DNA of 64,000 nucleotides from Ilex aquifolium (Eukaryota; Streptophyta; Magnoliopsida; Aquifoliales; Aquifoliaceae), in NCBI GenBank assembly GCA_951799425.1, contig OX637391.1, forward strand, positions 17,842,551 through 17,906,550. The letters are read 5' to 3'. The position numbers were made by a program, and so were the translations under genes. Of the stretch, positions 47,972 through 59,419 are shown piece after piece. Under the pieces are notes generated by a model. The model did not search any database. It was not told where the DNA came from and saw nothing but the letters and a program-made list of their open reading frames with translations. Position 1 is the first letter of the stretch, and each line of letters starts with the position of its first letter.

Positions 47972-50379
47972 AATGCCCTCGAGAGACTTATTTTCATATA
48001 TAATATTTTATAAATGAGTCTCGATTTGTACTTTGATTTTAAAAGAAGTTTAATTTAATTTAAATTTATTTATGGTTTCATGATCAACATGGAATTATAG
48101 TCCATGTTAAACTCGAACATAGAATTCAATTTGATTTATGTTTACCGGTTCTTTATTGATATAAAGTTCTAATCCATGTTGGGGTCAAAATAATAGTTCT
48201 CTTGTTCTACTTAAACACGTAAACCTAAAATATAGACTTCCAATTCATGTATACTTATAATAATTAAGTCTTTTTTAATTTAAATTTATGAATTTAGAAT
48301 GTTTATATATATTGGAATCAACTGAGCTTTAGTTTAGCAATTTGGTGCGCACTCAAAGATTTAGTTCAAGTCTAAAAGATAATTTTTTTTTTTTTTGTTA
48401 TTATGTTATTTTTTCCGATTCTTTATTTTTATTAGTTTTGACAACTTTGTTTATTCGTTTGAATCCAAGCAATTTTGCACGCAATATATAGATATTTTCT
48501 TTTGTCTTGCTTGGTTGTCGCCATTCAACCCCACCATTTTTCTCACATTGGTCATGCATGTTCCCTTCTATTTTATTTATTATTTATTTTTATTAATTTT
48601 CTAATATTAACAACTTTGTTCTATTTAATCTATATATTTTCTTTATAGTATTTTTGGTCATAATTTGTTTCTTGATTGCTTTTGATCAAGACATAGTTTA
48701 TTGATTACTACTTGATTTGTGTAATTTGTTGAGAATTTGATAGAGATAATTGTTTTTGCCCCAAAAAAATAATTTTGAGTACCTTTTCCTATGTGGCTTT
48801 GACCTAAGTATTTTATCTTAGGTGTCAAAGTAGCCAATTTCTATTTATTTACACACATGGTCCCACAATATAGACTTTTAATTTATCTATAATCTTTTTT
48901 TGTACTTAAACACATAGACCTAAAATTTTGACATGTGTTTTAATCGAAATAGACTTCTAATTCCTAGTTGTTTAGAATAATAAGTCTTTTTAAATTCAAT
49001 TACAATTTGTGAGATCTATGTATATTTGATCATGTGGATACTTTAGTTCTTAACCAAGCCTTGCAATTGACTATGCATGTCAAAGACTCAATTAATCAAG
49101 TGTGACAGGTAAGCTTTTATTTGTATATTTTTTAATTTTTTTAATTTATGTTTTTTTTTAATTTTAAATTTTATATACTTTTTTTAATTTTATTTTTCAA
49201 TTACAGTTTTTAAATTTAATTTTTTTAATCATGTAAATTCTTTCAAAGTTGTATTTGAGGATTGTTTAGTTCTTTTTCTCTGATTGTCAAAAGCTTCTTA
49301 ATTTGTTATTATTTTTTTATCTTTACCATCACAGTTTTTCATTCATTATTTTTAGATATTTTTTGTATTATTCTTGATCACCATCATGTGCATCTCATTT
49401 TTCTTTTAATGGCTGCCATGCGTGACCCCATTTTTCTTTATTTTGCACTATTATTATTATTATTTTTGACATGCGTTATTCCTCTTGTTATGCTATTTTT
49501 ATTCTTTTTTTTTTCTTTATTGGTTAATATTTTATTATTTTTCTTGTTATCATTTAGTTAGTTTGTTTATTATTCTTTTTTTTTTTTTTATATATACAAT
49601 ATTCTCTTCAACTTTTATTGTCATAAGTACACAAGATTGTTTTTTGTTGGTCTCGTGATAATCATGTCTTCGTTTGATCGTTTTTATTTTTTATTTAATT
49701 TTTTTTTGTGTTATTGTTTTATTTGTATATTTATTTGTGGGTCATCTTATAATTTGACAGCCTTGCTTTGACTACAAGCACCCTCGAGGTTTTTTTTTTT
49801 TTTTTTTTGTTTCATGCTTTGGCATTCTTTGGGCAGTACATGTGTTTCCTTATCTTATGAATAATGACAATGATTTCTTGGATCTTAGCTTCATATGATT
49901 TGTTCCAGTCGGAAAAAAAACGTGATTGACCATTTTTTTCTCCTTTTTATTTTTTAGCACAATTTGTCGCCCCTTCTTTAATTGTAAATAACTTTTATTC
50001 CATTCAATCAATCTTCTTTTTATCTTATTTTCGGTCACAATATGTTTCTTAATTTTTTTTTAATCAAGATAGGTTCTTGACCACAATTTGTTTTGTTTAA
50101 TTTATTTCAAATTTTAATCAAGATAATTTTATCTTAAAAATTTTAATGAGGTTGTCTTTGTCCTAAAGTCTTATTTTAGTTAACCCTTCCTATGTAGTTT
50201 TGTCATAAGAATTTTGTCTTAGGTGACTCAATTTCCGGTGATTTTTTTTAAGACCTTGACATTAGATTGATTTTGTCTTGACAACTAAGAGATTTTTTTG
50301 AAAATTTTATTTCAGGTGGTTTTGCTTTTCAAGAATTTGGTCACAGGTATTTTTTTTTTCTTTCCTTTTCTATTGTTAC
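47972..50379 (-). mobile_element. non-coding 3' region of the Tat/Ogre-like element, first part
   Basis: T-rich (on +) sequence with loosely repeated phrases such as TCCTATGTGGCTTTGACCTAAG at 48789 and TCCTATGTAGTTTTGTCATAAG at 50187, and TTTGGTCACAGGTATTTT at 50336 against TTGATCACAGGTAATTTT at 59081 beyond the Helitron. That similarity shows that the two sides of the Helitron are one repetitive host element. Open frames here (for example 49262-49561) are strings of Phe/Leu from T-rich sequence. Confidence 0.5.
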
Positions 50380-50408
50380 TAGTAATTGCCCGTGCCTGAA
50401 GGCACGGC
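50380..50408 (-). mobile_element. Helitron 3' terminus with hairpin
   Basis: Stem CCGTGCC/GGCACGG (50391-50397 with 50402-50408) with a 4-nt loop; then 7 nt and CTAG at 50383-50380 (minus), followed by T. Confidence 0.8.
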
Positions 50409-51302
50409 GTAACGAAAAATTAAATTAAAACTCGAAGAATCCTACATTACCTAAAGATTTTTTGCAACATAAAACAGCTAGTCAATTTGAAATCAAGGTA
50501 ATCCATACTATTATCCAAAAATTTCGGCATAATATTCTCTAAAAATAGGAACTCATAAAAATCTAAACTTGTTTACAGAATTTACAATCATCATAATTCA
50601 CCAATGTGTTTGTGGCACTTATCCAACTACCAAAACATCAAGCTAGTCCCTACTAATTTCAAGAAATTTGGGCAGAATTTCATCTAAAAATAGAAGTCCA
50701 AAAAAATCTAAACCTGTCTATAAAACTTACAATTATACATATCACCACAATCATCATAACCATGTTTATCAAAACCACCAAAACAAAACCATTATAACCA
50801 TATATAATTAGTTAACTGTACAAAAGACGGAACACAAAAAATACACACATGCACAAATAGAGAAACACCTTCAACTTCATCTTCATCTTCATATCATTTC
50901 ATGTATACCTGAAAATATTTGAAATATAATCAATTATCGAAATATGTGAGACAAAATAAAACAATTGTAAATCCGAAACATAAGACCCCTTATTTTTATC
51001 GTTAGTTGGATTCAACATAAAATTGAAAATTATAGCACTGTCCCAAGTTTTGTCGCAAGTGCCACAAACACATTTTAGAGAAATAAGCAAGTATGTTTCC
51101 TAGAATATGAGATGAAAAATGCGAGTGGAAAACCATCTCACTCAGCAAGACTTTGGAATCAAATATGACCCAATAAACCCACAATCTCTTTCCCAACTGT
51201 CAAACAAAAACCAACTATTTTTTAGTGAATCACCAACAACTTGGGGCTTTAAGGGAAAAGAAATTAAATGAGAGGGAAAATTGTCTTACTTGTGTAGTGG
51301 TG

Positions 51303-51388
51303 TCATGTGAAATTGTTAGCGGCATCTTTGCTGGTAATGAGTTCTTCGGCAACAGTCGGTGCACGGGCAATATACAGTTCCGAGCTTA
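51303..51388 (-). pseudogene. exon-like piece inside the Helitron, unrecognised
   Basis: After the acceptor GTTTTTCAG, one frame reads SSELYIARAPTVAEELITSK and nine more residues to TGA. It looks like a last coding exon. It does not join in phase with the exon at 52304-52204. The source gene is not recognised. Confidence 0.35.
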
Positions 51389-52203
51389 CTGAAAAACTAC
51401 TATCAATTTTAGCATTCATATGGGAAAAAATGAAACATAATTATTATTCCCAATCACTAATACTTTAATTTTGATATAATTCGTAAACCCTCAATTCAAA
51501 ACCCCCAAAAAATTCCCACATTTCAAAATTTAGCATATAACACCCAAGGCAGAAAGCAAATCATGAACATAAACAAATAGTGTGCCTCCAAAAGCCAGTT
51601 TATGAAAAATGCCAATTTACATAAACTGATTTTAGTGGTCATCTCCTTGAGCTTACATAAACTATGATGTCAATCCAACGAACTACTAAACCAAAGCTTT
51701 CTGATTTCTTGACACAAAGGACAAACTACAGCCAGCCTTGGAATAGATAAATATCCTACTTGATAGAAATTACATTAAGGAAATGCCATTTGCACTCTTG
51801 AAATCAAGATACTAAAAAATCAAATTGAAATTTAACAAACTATGCACAAACCACTTAACAATCAACTGAGACAAACAACCTAACAATCAACTGAGTCAAA
51901 TTAGTTTTATTTAATAACCAAAATGGGAGAGAAAGTTGTCTAGGGATAACACAAACAATATAAACATTCTGTCAAACTCAGGAGTTTAACCCCAAACAGT
52001 TTATTAAACACAAACATTCTAAAACTCAAATTAACCCATTTTGGTGTGAGGCAAAGAGAAAGAGAGAGGGAGAGAGAACTAACCTAATAATTTTTAAATG
52101 CACATATGACCAAAAAATTTTAAATAGCATTTGGGTTCCCCCTTTTCACACAATTTTCAAAATGTACCAAAGAGCAATAAAAAGTCATAAAAAAAGCTTT
52201 TAC

Positions 52204-52304
52204 CAGATTTGTCATGGAGACTTGTTCATCATCATTATAAACTTTGTTCCTCCACGTCTCATTTAAATCATACTGTAGCAATATCAGTCTACGTTCTGAA
52301 GGCA
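52204..52304 (-). pseudogene. exon-like piece inside the Helitron, unrecognised
   Basis: Bounded by TTGCACAG at the acceptor and CTG|gtaaaa at the donor, open throughout: PSERRLILLQYDLNETWRNK followed by VYNDDEQVSMTNL. Its composition is that of a real protein. The family is not recognised. Confidence 0.4.
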
Positions 52305-52734
52305 CTGTGCAATTAAAAAAAATTGAATATTGATTGTGGACACAAAAAATAAATCAAATAATGAACATAGACACGCATTAAGCTCAACCAAATCACCCAA
52401 TGCCTAAACTGCATCCTTAATATATCCGCACTTTACATACATTCTTAACAAAGTATTACCTATATAAAAATTATCGCAAAGACAAATTTCAATAAAAACT
52501 TTAAAATACAACAAAACTATGAAGAAATTACATTTAAGTGTCGACCTAATGCAAGCACCAGTAGTCTATCACATTCCAAGCACCAGTAATTAATTAAGCT
52601 ATGAACAAATTTAGAAAGAGAACTCTTCCCATAAATCAGCAAAACATAATACAAAGCAAATCTTAAAAAATTGTGAATAAAACCTACGAAGAAAAAAAAT
52701 TGCAATATACAAGGAATATATACAACAATTCGTG

Positions 52735-53646
52735 CTTTTGAAATCTTGTGAAGACCTAGTCTGATTTCATCGGCAACAGATCGACCAAAAGAAACCTGCA
52801 TGACTTTGGTGGATCCCAGGAAAAATCTGACACCCCAAAAATATAGATGATTGTGTTACGAAGCATATGAGTATACTACAGACTGCAGTGGTTAGCCTAC
52901 CAGAAGTTTCTACTAAAAATGCCCTCAAAACAATGTTATAACTTGTAAAAGTGCATTTCCAATATGTTCATGGGAGAAAAGTGTAAAAGGAAATTTACAA
53001 ATATTTCATTGCATTTAAAATTGCAGCTCACTGTTTCCAGAAAAAACTATCCTATAAAGTTTCCCTAACCCAAATAGAGTTTTAAACAAAAATCTATAAT
53101 TGAATGAAAACTAAATCTCCCAGTATGCAACAATATATGATAGTGCTAAATCCAAAGCCTTTTTTTCAGTTCACAGCCCAAAGTGCGCATCTTCAGTACA
53201 AAAGTTCATCCTTCACTTCTCTTAATATTAAGCCCTCTATAAGCAGGGCATGAAGTTTTTAAAAAGTGTGTAACTTTGTATATCCTACAAATTCACTATG
53301 AGCATATCCATCAGGATAGAAAAATGAACAATCCGCAATCTAACCAAGCCAAGCCTTATGTCCCAATCATTTGGGGTTGTAAATCAAGAAGAAAACCCAT
53401 AGATTTTGCAGAGTATGTAGATATGTAATTCAACCCAACATTATTACACCACATTCACTTTGTTTGGATAACAACAGAGTTTTTGACAATTACATCTAGA
53501 CATATACAATAATATGATTTGAGCACCCAAATAGATGGTGAAAAGAAAACAATATTTCCTGAAACACATTTTTTTCTAATTACCTGCTAGTGGATTTGAG
53601 CTGCTCTCTGAACTCCTTGAATTTGAGATTTCTCATGTTCTCAAAA
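52735..53646 (-). pseudogene. MRT4-like: captured fragment of the ribosome assembly factor MRT4 gene (exons 53646-53584 and 52826-52735)
   Basis: Exon 53646-53584 follows TGTTTAG and reads FENMRNLKFKEFREQLKSTS, ending AGCAG|gtaatt. Exon 52826-52735 follows GGTGTCAG, completes the split Arg codon and reads FFLGSTKVMQVSFGRSVADE followed by IRLGLHKISK. The order, phase and sequence match the N-terminal part of plant MRT4, an L10/P0-like protein that holds the P0 position on pre-60S ribosomes in the nucleolus. The start of MRT4 and everything after HKISK are absent. The second exon runs into unrelated sequence (AAAAGCACGAATTG) without a GT donor, which marks a capture boundary. It is a fragment and not a working gene. 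Confidence 0.8.
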
Positions 53647-53740
53647 CTAAACACATACACAGAATTGTACTTTTCTACAACCTCCCTTATAGAATAGGTA
53701 CACAGAATAATCTTTTACCATTTACCAAAACAAAACACAA

Positions 53741-53905
53741 AGCACTGTATTTTTACTCTATTTTCTTTTACCATGATATTCATTTTACTCTATTTTCTCC
53801 TTTTTCAAAAGTCAAAACCAAAGCACAAAGCACTGTATTTTTAATCTTTTACCATGATATTCATTTTACTCTATTTTCTCCTTTTTCAAAAGTCAAAACC
53901 AATTT
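53741..53905. repeat. tandem duplication of about 80-90 bp in the Helitron
   Basis: AAAGCACTGTATTTTTA and CTTTTACCATGATATTCATT-TTACTCTATTTTCTCC-TTTTTCAAAAGTCAAAACC occur twice in succession. Confidence 0.85.
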
Positions 53906-54166
53906 TTAGGAGACTAAAACAGTAGACAGCCCCTAAAAAATAATAGGTCCCAAAATTTTATCTTAGGCACTGTGAAACATAAAATCGAACACTAATTGCA
54001 TAATATTAATCTTTTGAATAACAAAACATAAAATCGAACACTAACTCGATTTTTTTACACAAACTGAGAAGACTAAGTTATAGATCACAGAGAAGACTAA
54101 GTAAATTATAGATCACAGAGAAGACTAAGTTCCAGCGATCAAGGAACATACCAAGTCTGCCATTGC

Positions 54167-54220
54167 CTTTGAAATGCATACTTCCACAATGCAAGTCAGA
54201 TGCAGCTGCAAAAATAAGCT
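54167..54220 (-). pseudogene. exon-like piece inside the Helitron, unrecognised
   Basis: Flanked by TATTTTTGCAG and GTATGTTCC; one frame reads ASDLHCGSMHFKGNGRL. It may be part of the captured transcript unit together with the frame MGQLGFEDQLKALETLPI at about 54535-54590. Neither is recognised. Confidence 0.3.
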
Positions 54221-54719
54221 TTCAGGAAACAGCAAAAGCTAATGTGAGAACCAACAACAACTAATGAATGAAATATATCATTTAAACAGAGGAAAGAGAA
54301 AAGCTTTTCACTTTGCATAGAGCAACCAAAATCTTCCACTTGTTAACAATATAGCTGACTTTTCGCATGGGCAACACCAGGAAAAAAATAAAAAATTGCA
54401 TTCTCCAATTAAATACATACTACTATAGGAACAAAGCATAGAACTCCGGAACATACACAAAACTTGGAACTTTGAACAACACTGAACAAAGTTCATATAT
54501 CAACAGAGAAAGAGTTGGGCACTGGTTATACCTTAGATTGGAAGAGTTTCTAATGCTTTGAGCTGGTCTTCGAATCCCAACTGGCCCATTTTTATAATTT
54601 CAAGCTCATTTAAATGATGAAAATTTTGATTATTTAATTTAAAATTAATACAATTTGCCCCAGTTTTATATCCCTAAACCCTGGATTAGAAAATTGGAAC
54701 CATAAATTGACATAAAATG

Positions 54720-55411
54720 AGCAGTGGTTGAGGAGGAGGAGGAGCTCTTAGAAATTTCAACAAACACTTCATGTGCAGGGTGGAGCAGCAGCGGGATGCA
54801 CAGGGAGGGCGAGAGAGGGAGAGATGAAGACAGAGAGGGAGGTTTGTTTGTGTGTGTGTGCAGAGATGAAGACAGAGAGGAAGAGATAAAACATCAATTT
54901 ACTCCAATTAACAGCCCTAATTTTGAATTTATTTGTGTGTGAGTGTATGGTTGATGGGTGTGTTAGCGTGTGTATGCATTGTGTGTGTGTGAAAGCAGAG
55001 GAGAGAGAGAAGCAGAGGGTCAGGGTGGAGAGAACCAGAGAAGAGGGATACGTGGGAGTGGTGTGGTTGTAGCTGACGATGTGGTGGTGTTGCTGGTGTT
55101 CCTGGTGGTGTCGCTGGAGCGTAAAAGAGAGAGATAAAGAGAGAGAGGGTATGGCTTGTTGTCGCTGGGAGTGACTGAGAGAAGAGATTTGGTCTCTGAC
55201 AGTGAAGAGCCTGAGAGAGAAGAGACTGAGATGAGAGAGAAGAGCTGTTGAGTTGGGTTGGGTTAAGTTGAATGAGATGGATTTAGGGGGAAAAGATATG
55301 GATTTTTGAATTTGAATGAGATGTATTGTGAGTCTTTGGATGTTGAAGCCTTTGGATAATGAAGACCGTAGAATCGACTTGTTGAAGCCCCGCTCTGTTT
55401 TATATTATAGA
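54720..55411 (-). mobile_element. inner Helitron 5' region (second 5' terminus at 55411)
   Basis: On the minus strand, A|TCTATAATATAAAACAGAG at 55411 repeats the outer terminus at 58928. About 240 bp inward from each end are highly similar: AGCGGGGCTTCAACAAG, ACGGTCTTCATTATCC, CTCTCATCTCAGTCTCTTCT. The rest of this stretch is GA/GT-rich on the plus strand. Confidence 0.75.
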
Positions 55412-58090
55412 TGCCCTCTGGTGGTGTAAGACTGACCATTACGACGACGACGATAAATAGGATATCCATGTTCATCCATAGTAGTACACAGGCTTGACAA
55501 TGCAATATAGAAGCCACACTTTCCACTTATTTAAACTACTCCGATTGTGAATCACATTTGAATTTAGCAAGCAACAAAAATTATCTAACCTATTTCTAAT
55601 CAATGCATTAAGGCTAAAAATAATAGAAAAATTAGCAACAAAGCTGATTCACAAATGTAAAGAAATTTGGAATCAAAGCCTTTAACTGAAACAAATAACT
55701 TATAAGAAAGATATGGCAAACAATAATAGGCAAATGAATAGTAAACTTAAGTGTGATTTGATAGCAAAGAACAAAAGAGAGGATTATATCAGAAAAGTAA
55801 AAATTCACTCATAATACATTGGGGTTCATGATGTTTGATGCAAATAAAGGATGAAGGTTTAGCTTTTGTTTTGGGTCATCAAGTCAAGGTTCAGTTCCAA
55901 CACCAATAAAATTGATAATTTGTTATAGACATACTTACGCGTATGCATATCATTATACAACACAAATTTGTTGTTTAGGACAACTCAACTAATCCTCAAC
56001 AATTAGATGTGGTAATATCAATTAATAAATATTTATACGTTTGTCATGTTCTTATCAACCAAGCGGAGCTGAAGTAAAACATGTGTATCCAATAATTCGT
56101 GGGAGGTAGATCAAAGTGAATGCATATGACAGAGCATAATTCGTAGACAAATCGATTATACATTCATTTCCAAGAGAAAGGTCAAACCCAGATCAGCAAT
56201 TATAAACTAAAACCAAGAAATAGAAAAATTATCTGTTTGTTGTGAGAAAAAACACGTCAAAAGTAGGAAAAAGAAAATGCATGAAATCCCAAAAGGTAGG
56301 GTCAATGTGGGAGGTAGATTCTAAACTCTAGCTTACTTTCTCAGTACCCAGAAAGGAGAATATCCCAAAATGAGAAGATCCCTAATCATTGTCGAACATT
56401 AATCGCTACACAAAATGAAGCTTCCTAATCGTTACACAAAGGTCTAAATTATGTTTTTCTTTCATTGAGCCAAAACAACAAATAGTTTGAAAGCATAAAT
56501 TCTTGCCACACGAACTACATCGCTTTGATACCATGTTTAAGGGCATCCAATCCAAAATCAGAAACATATATTAGTTTGAGATGTCTTTTTTTTTTTTTTC
56601 CAAAAAGTTAGATTGAGATGTGTTATTATATCAACGTGAAGCAAGATTTAACATCCCCCTTAGATAGTAAATATAGTCGATAGTGAGATTGAAACGAAAT
56701 GAATGAAATTGAAACGAATAAATTTTTGGAACGTATTATTATATCAATGTGAGACAAAGTATAATACAATTATGAAATTAAAGCAGGCAAGACCATTGTT
56801 GTCCAATTCGAAGTTACGAATCCGCATTATAAAATAAGATAATCAAACCAAGTTCACAAATCCACATTCAACCTAACCAAACGACGTTCACAAAATTGAA
56901 ATTGAACGAAGTCAAAGATGAGTGTATGGGTAAGGGAAATGGTATGTTCTAATTCTCATCCTCCTAAATCCAATAATCCCAATTACTTTAGCTCCAATTA
57001 CTCTAAAATCAAGCACAAACTAATTATAGAAATCCTAATCACATACTAATTCCAATAAACGAATATTCACCTCCATTTTAAACTCTTAACTGTATTTAGG
57101 GCTCACAACAGAATAGGAGTAAGATGTTAAATCAAAAGCCATAGAATTTACCGAATACATCAAGCATTCACCAAGTGTGGGTGTGGGTGTTTGTTTTTGC
57201 TGTGTGAGCAGCTAACAACCTGATAATCCAGAACAAAAGAAAAAGTAAGCCCATGTCCAAGTATATCCCAAGTCTGTGTAAAGCTAAGAAAAAAAAAAAC
57301 TGTTGTAACAAGTTCTTCAATTCTTTATGAAGTTGATTATATATTTAACAATGAAACCAAGAAGGTGATTACATAGTTTAAGGTTTCTGTTCAGCCCAAA
57401 AAAAAAAACCACAAATTAGAATAACGAACAATTTCTGCAGCTAAACTGATGCAAGCAGTATGAATGTGACCATCAGAAAACTGATACTTTATTTTAAAAA
57501 ATATCAATATCAACTCAAGAGAAATTATGCTTCGAAAAATCCCAATTATTACAAGGTAACATCAGGAAACATTAGATTTCGAAGAATATCAAAATCAAAT
57601 CCCAATTTGTGTGATGTGGGTGCGTGTGTGCTGGGTCTGTGTTGGGTGTGTGTGCTGGGTTTGTTTGTGTGTGTGCAATTTGTGTGTAAACCATTTTGAA
57701 TGGCAGAAATAATGCCTCCTATATGATTCTCTTCAGAATTTGAAGGTAGATATCATTAGTATTTAGATAAACAAAGTCCAATTCTTCACTCAAAAATTAG
57801 CACCACTCAAAAGTCAAAACAACAAGTTTGCCTGCTCATATAATGTCTATCTTCCTTAGAACTGTAAACCCACTCCAAAACAATAATGCATGCCTCCACT
57901 GCCCTTTTATCACGAACCCCTTCAACAATCTATAGCAATTTCACTTCAATATTTACTTTCTACTATTGAATCAGACACAATCAATAGAAGTACTGAATTT
58001 TCCCCAACCCCAACCCAGCACAAAACAATTAAAATAATTAAAAAAAATGAAACAAAATTCAAATCCTATAGAGCATTCAAAATTTGGGGT
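55412..58090. other. sequence between the two Helitron 5' ends
   Basis: Mostly AT-rich with no recognised gene. It contains a short LTR with primer-binding site (56522-56653) and TG-rich runs near 57170-57200 and 57610-57690. Confidence 0.45.
56534..56653 (-). mobile_element. short LTR (TRIM or solo LTR) with primer-binding site
   Basis: On the minus strand TGTTAAATCTTGCTTCACGT...GATGCCCTTAAACA spans 120 bp and is followed at once by TGGTATCAAAGC (56533-56522), complementary to the 3' end of initiator Met-tRNA. That is the layout of a 5' LTR. LTRs this short that end AAACATGGTATCAAAGC are typical of plant Copia-like or TRIM elements. A weak relative (ATTATTATATCAATGTGAGACAAAG) lies at about 56735-56760; a clear second LTR was not found. 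Confidence 0.5.
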
Positions 58091-58928
58091 TCAGTTTATG
58101 GATAATGCAATTTGGGGGTAACCACTGCCAAACTCTCTCACACCCAAGCGGTGGTGGCACGGTGATCCTCAGAAATGGGGTCTGTATGTGTGTATAGAGA
58201 GAGGAGAGGGGGTGCGAAACTCTTTGAGAAATTTCGTCGAACACGTGATGGTCGAGGTGGGTGTGGGGCACTGGATGTTCGCTAGGGTGGAGGCTAGGCA
58301 AAGGCAGTGGACAGAAAGAGAGATAGAGAGATATCGCAGGGTCGCTGGCAACTGGTGGTCGCTGGGCAAAGGCAGTGGACAGAAGCGACAGTGGATAGAG
58401 AGATAGAAGAGGAAAAGAGCAAAGAGAGGGGGAGTGAGAGACCTGACTGTCGTCGCTGCTCACTGGATCTGTGGTGACGACTATTGGCGGTGGGTGGGTG
58501 GAGAAAAGGTAGGTTTACGATGGAGAAGGGTGAGTGTTCTGTGTGGGTATGGGTGTTTTGCGTGTGTGTGTGCGGTTGGGATTCACAGAAGGGGGATGCT
58601 GGAGGGAGAGAAGAAGAAGAAAAGAGGGATACCTGGGAGAAGAGGGCACTGTGGCGCGGTGGCTATGGTGGCTCTGCCTCTCGCCGCCTGCTATCGAACA
58701 GTGAAGAGACTGAGAGAGAAGAGACTGAGATGAGAGAGAGGACATGAGAGAGAAGAGATTTGGGGGAAGAGCCGTTGGGTTGGGTGATATGAGATGGTTT
58801 TAGGGGGAAAATATATGGACTTTTGAATTTGAGTGAGATGTATTGTGAGCCTTTGGATGTTGAAGCCTTTGGATAATGAAGACCGTAGGATCGGCTTGTT
58901 GAAGCCCCGCTCTGTTTTATATTATAGA
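58091..58928 (-). mobile_element. outer Helitron 5' region
   Basis: GA-rich (on +) sequence ending at the outer 5' terminus. The open frames on both strands (for example 58077-58463 and 58434-58747) are compositional products of GA/CT-rich repeats. Confidence 0.6.
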
Positions 58929-59410
58929 TACAATTTTCAAGCTTTTAAATTTTCTCATGACATTATTATCAAGACTGTCTTTTTTTTTTAAAGAATCTTA
59001 TCTCAAAAAACTTTGTTACAAAATCTTGACATGGAGTTGACTTTGTGCTAAGAATTTTATTTTAGATGATTTCCCTAAAAAATTGATCACAGGTAATTTT
59101 GTATTAAAAATTTTGTTTTATTTTACTATTATTATTATTTTTGTTTACTATTCTTTAATGTTTATTTATTGTTCAATTTCTATATTTTCTTATATTTAAA
59201 TTATTTCTTATCACTTATTTCTTAAATTTTTAGATGACTTCCTTTCCAAAAGTTAGATCAATGAATACTTTGAAGATTTCAAAGATCAAGCGTACCTTGA
59301 AAACGGTGGATTGCAGATTCCAAAAACCAAGCGTACCATGAGAATGGTGGATTGTAGATTCCAAAGACCCTAGTTCCTGTAGTACTTTTGAAAGCAGCCT
59401 CAAGAATTGA
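58929..59410 (-). mobile_element. non-coding 3' region of the Tat/Ogre-like element, resumed after the Helitron
   Basis: Contains phrases shared with the left flank of the Helitron. A double unit AAGCGTACC.TGA.AA.GGTGGATTG.AGATTCCAAA occurs at about 59290 and 59329. Confidence 0.45.
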
Positions 59411-59419
59411 AGGTCATAT

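Larger units (their letters stand above)
50380..58928 (-). mobile_element. non-autonomous Helitron carrying captured gene pieces
   Basis: On the minus strand it starts A|TCTATAATATAAAACAGAG at 58928 and ends with hairpin CCGTGCC-TTCA-GGCACGG, GCAATTA, CTAG|T at 50380. These are the signatures of Helitrons: 5' TC, 3' hairpin about 10 nt before CTRR, and insertion between A and T without target duplication. No Rep/helicase gene was seen, so it would depend on a partner. A second identical-looking 5' end lies inside at 55411. The cargo includes exons of an MRT4-like gene and other exon-like pieces, all on the minus strand, plus a small LTR at 56534-56653. Confidence 0.75.

Noticed and set aside
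49262-49561. 99-codon hydrophobic frame like a membrane protein
   Set aside because: Phe/Leu content follows from T-rich non-coding retrotransposon sequence; there is no start context or homologue.
58077-58747. Overlapping long frames on both strands
   Set aside because: GA/CT-rich low-complexity Helitron sequence opens frames on both strands at once; no domain.
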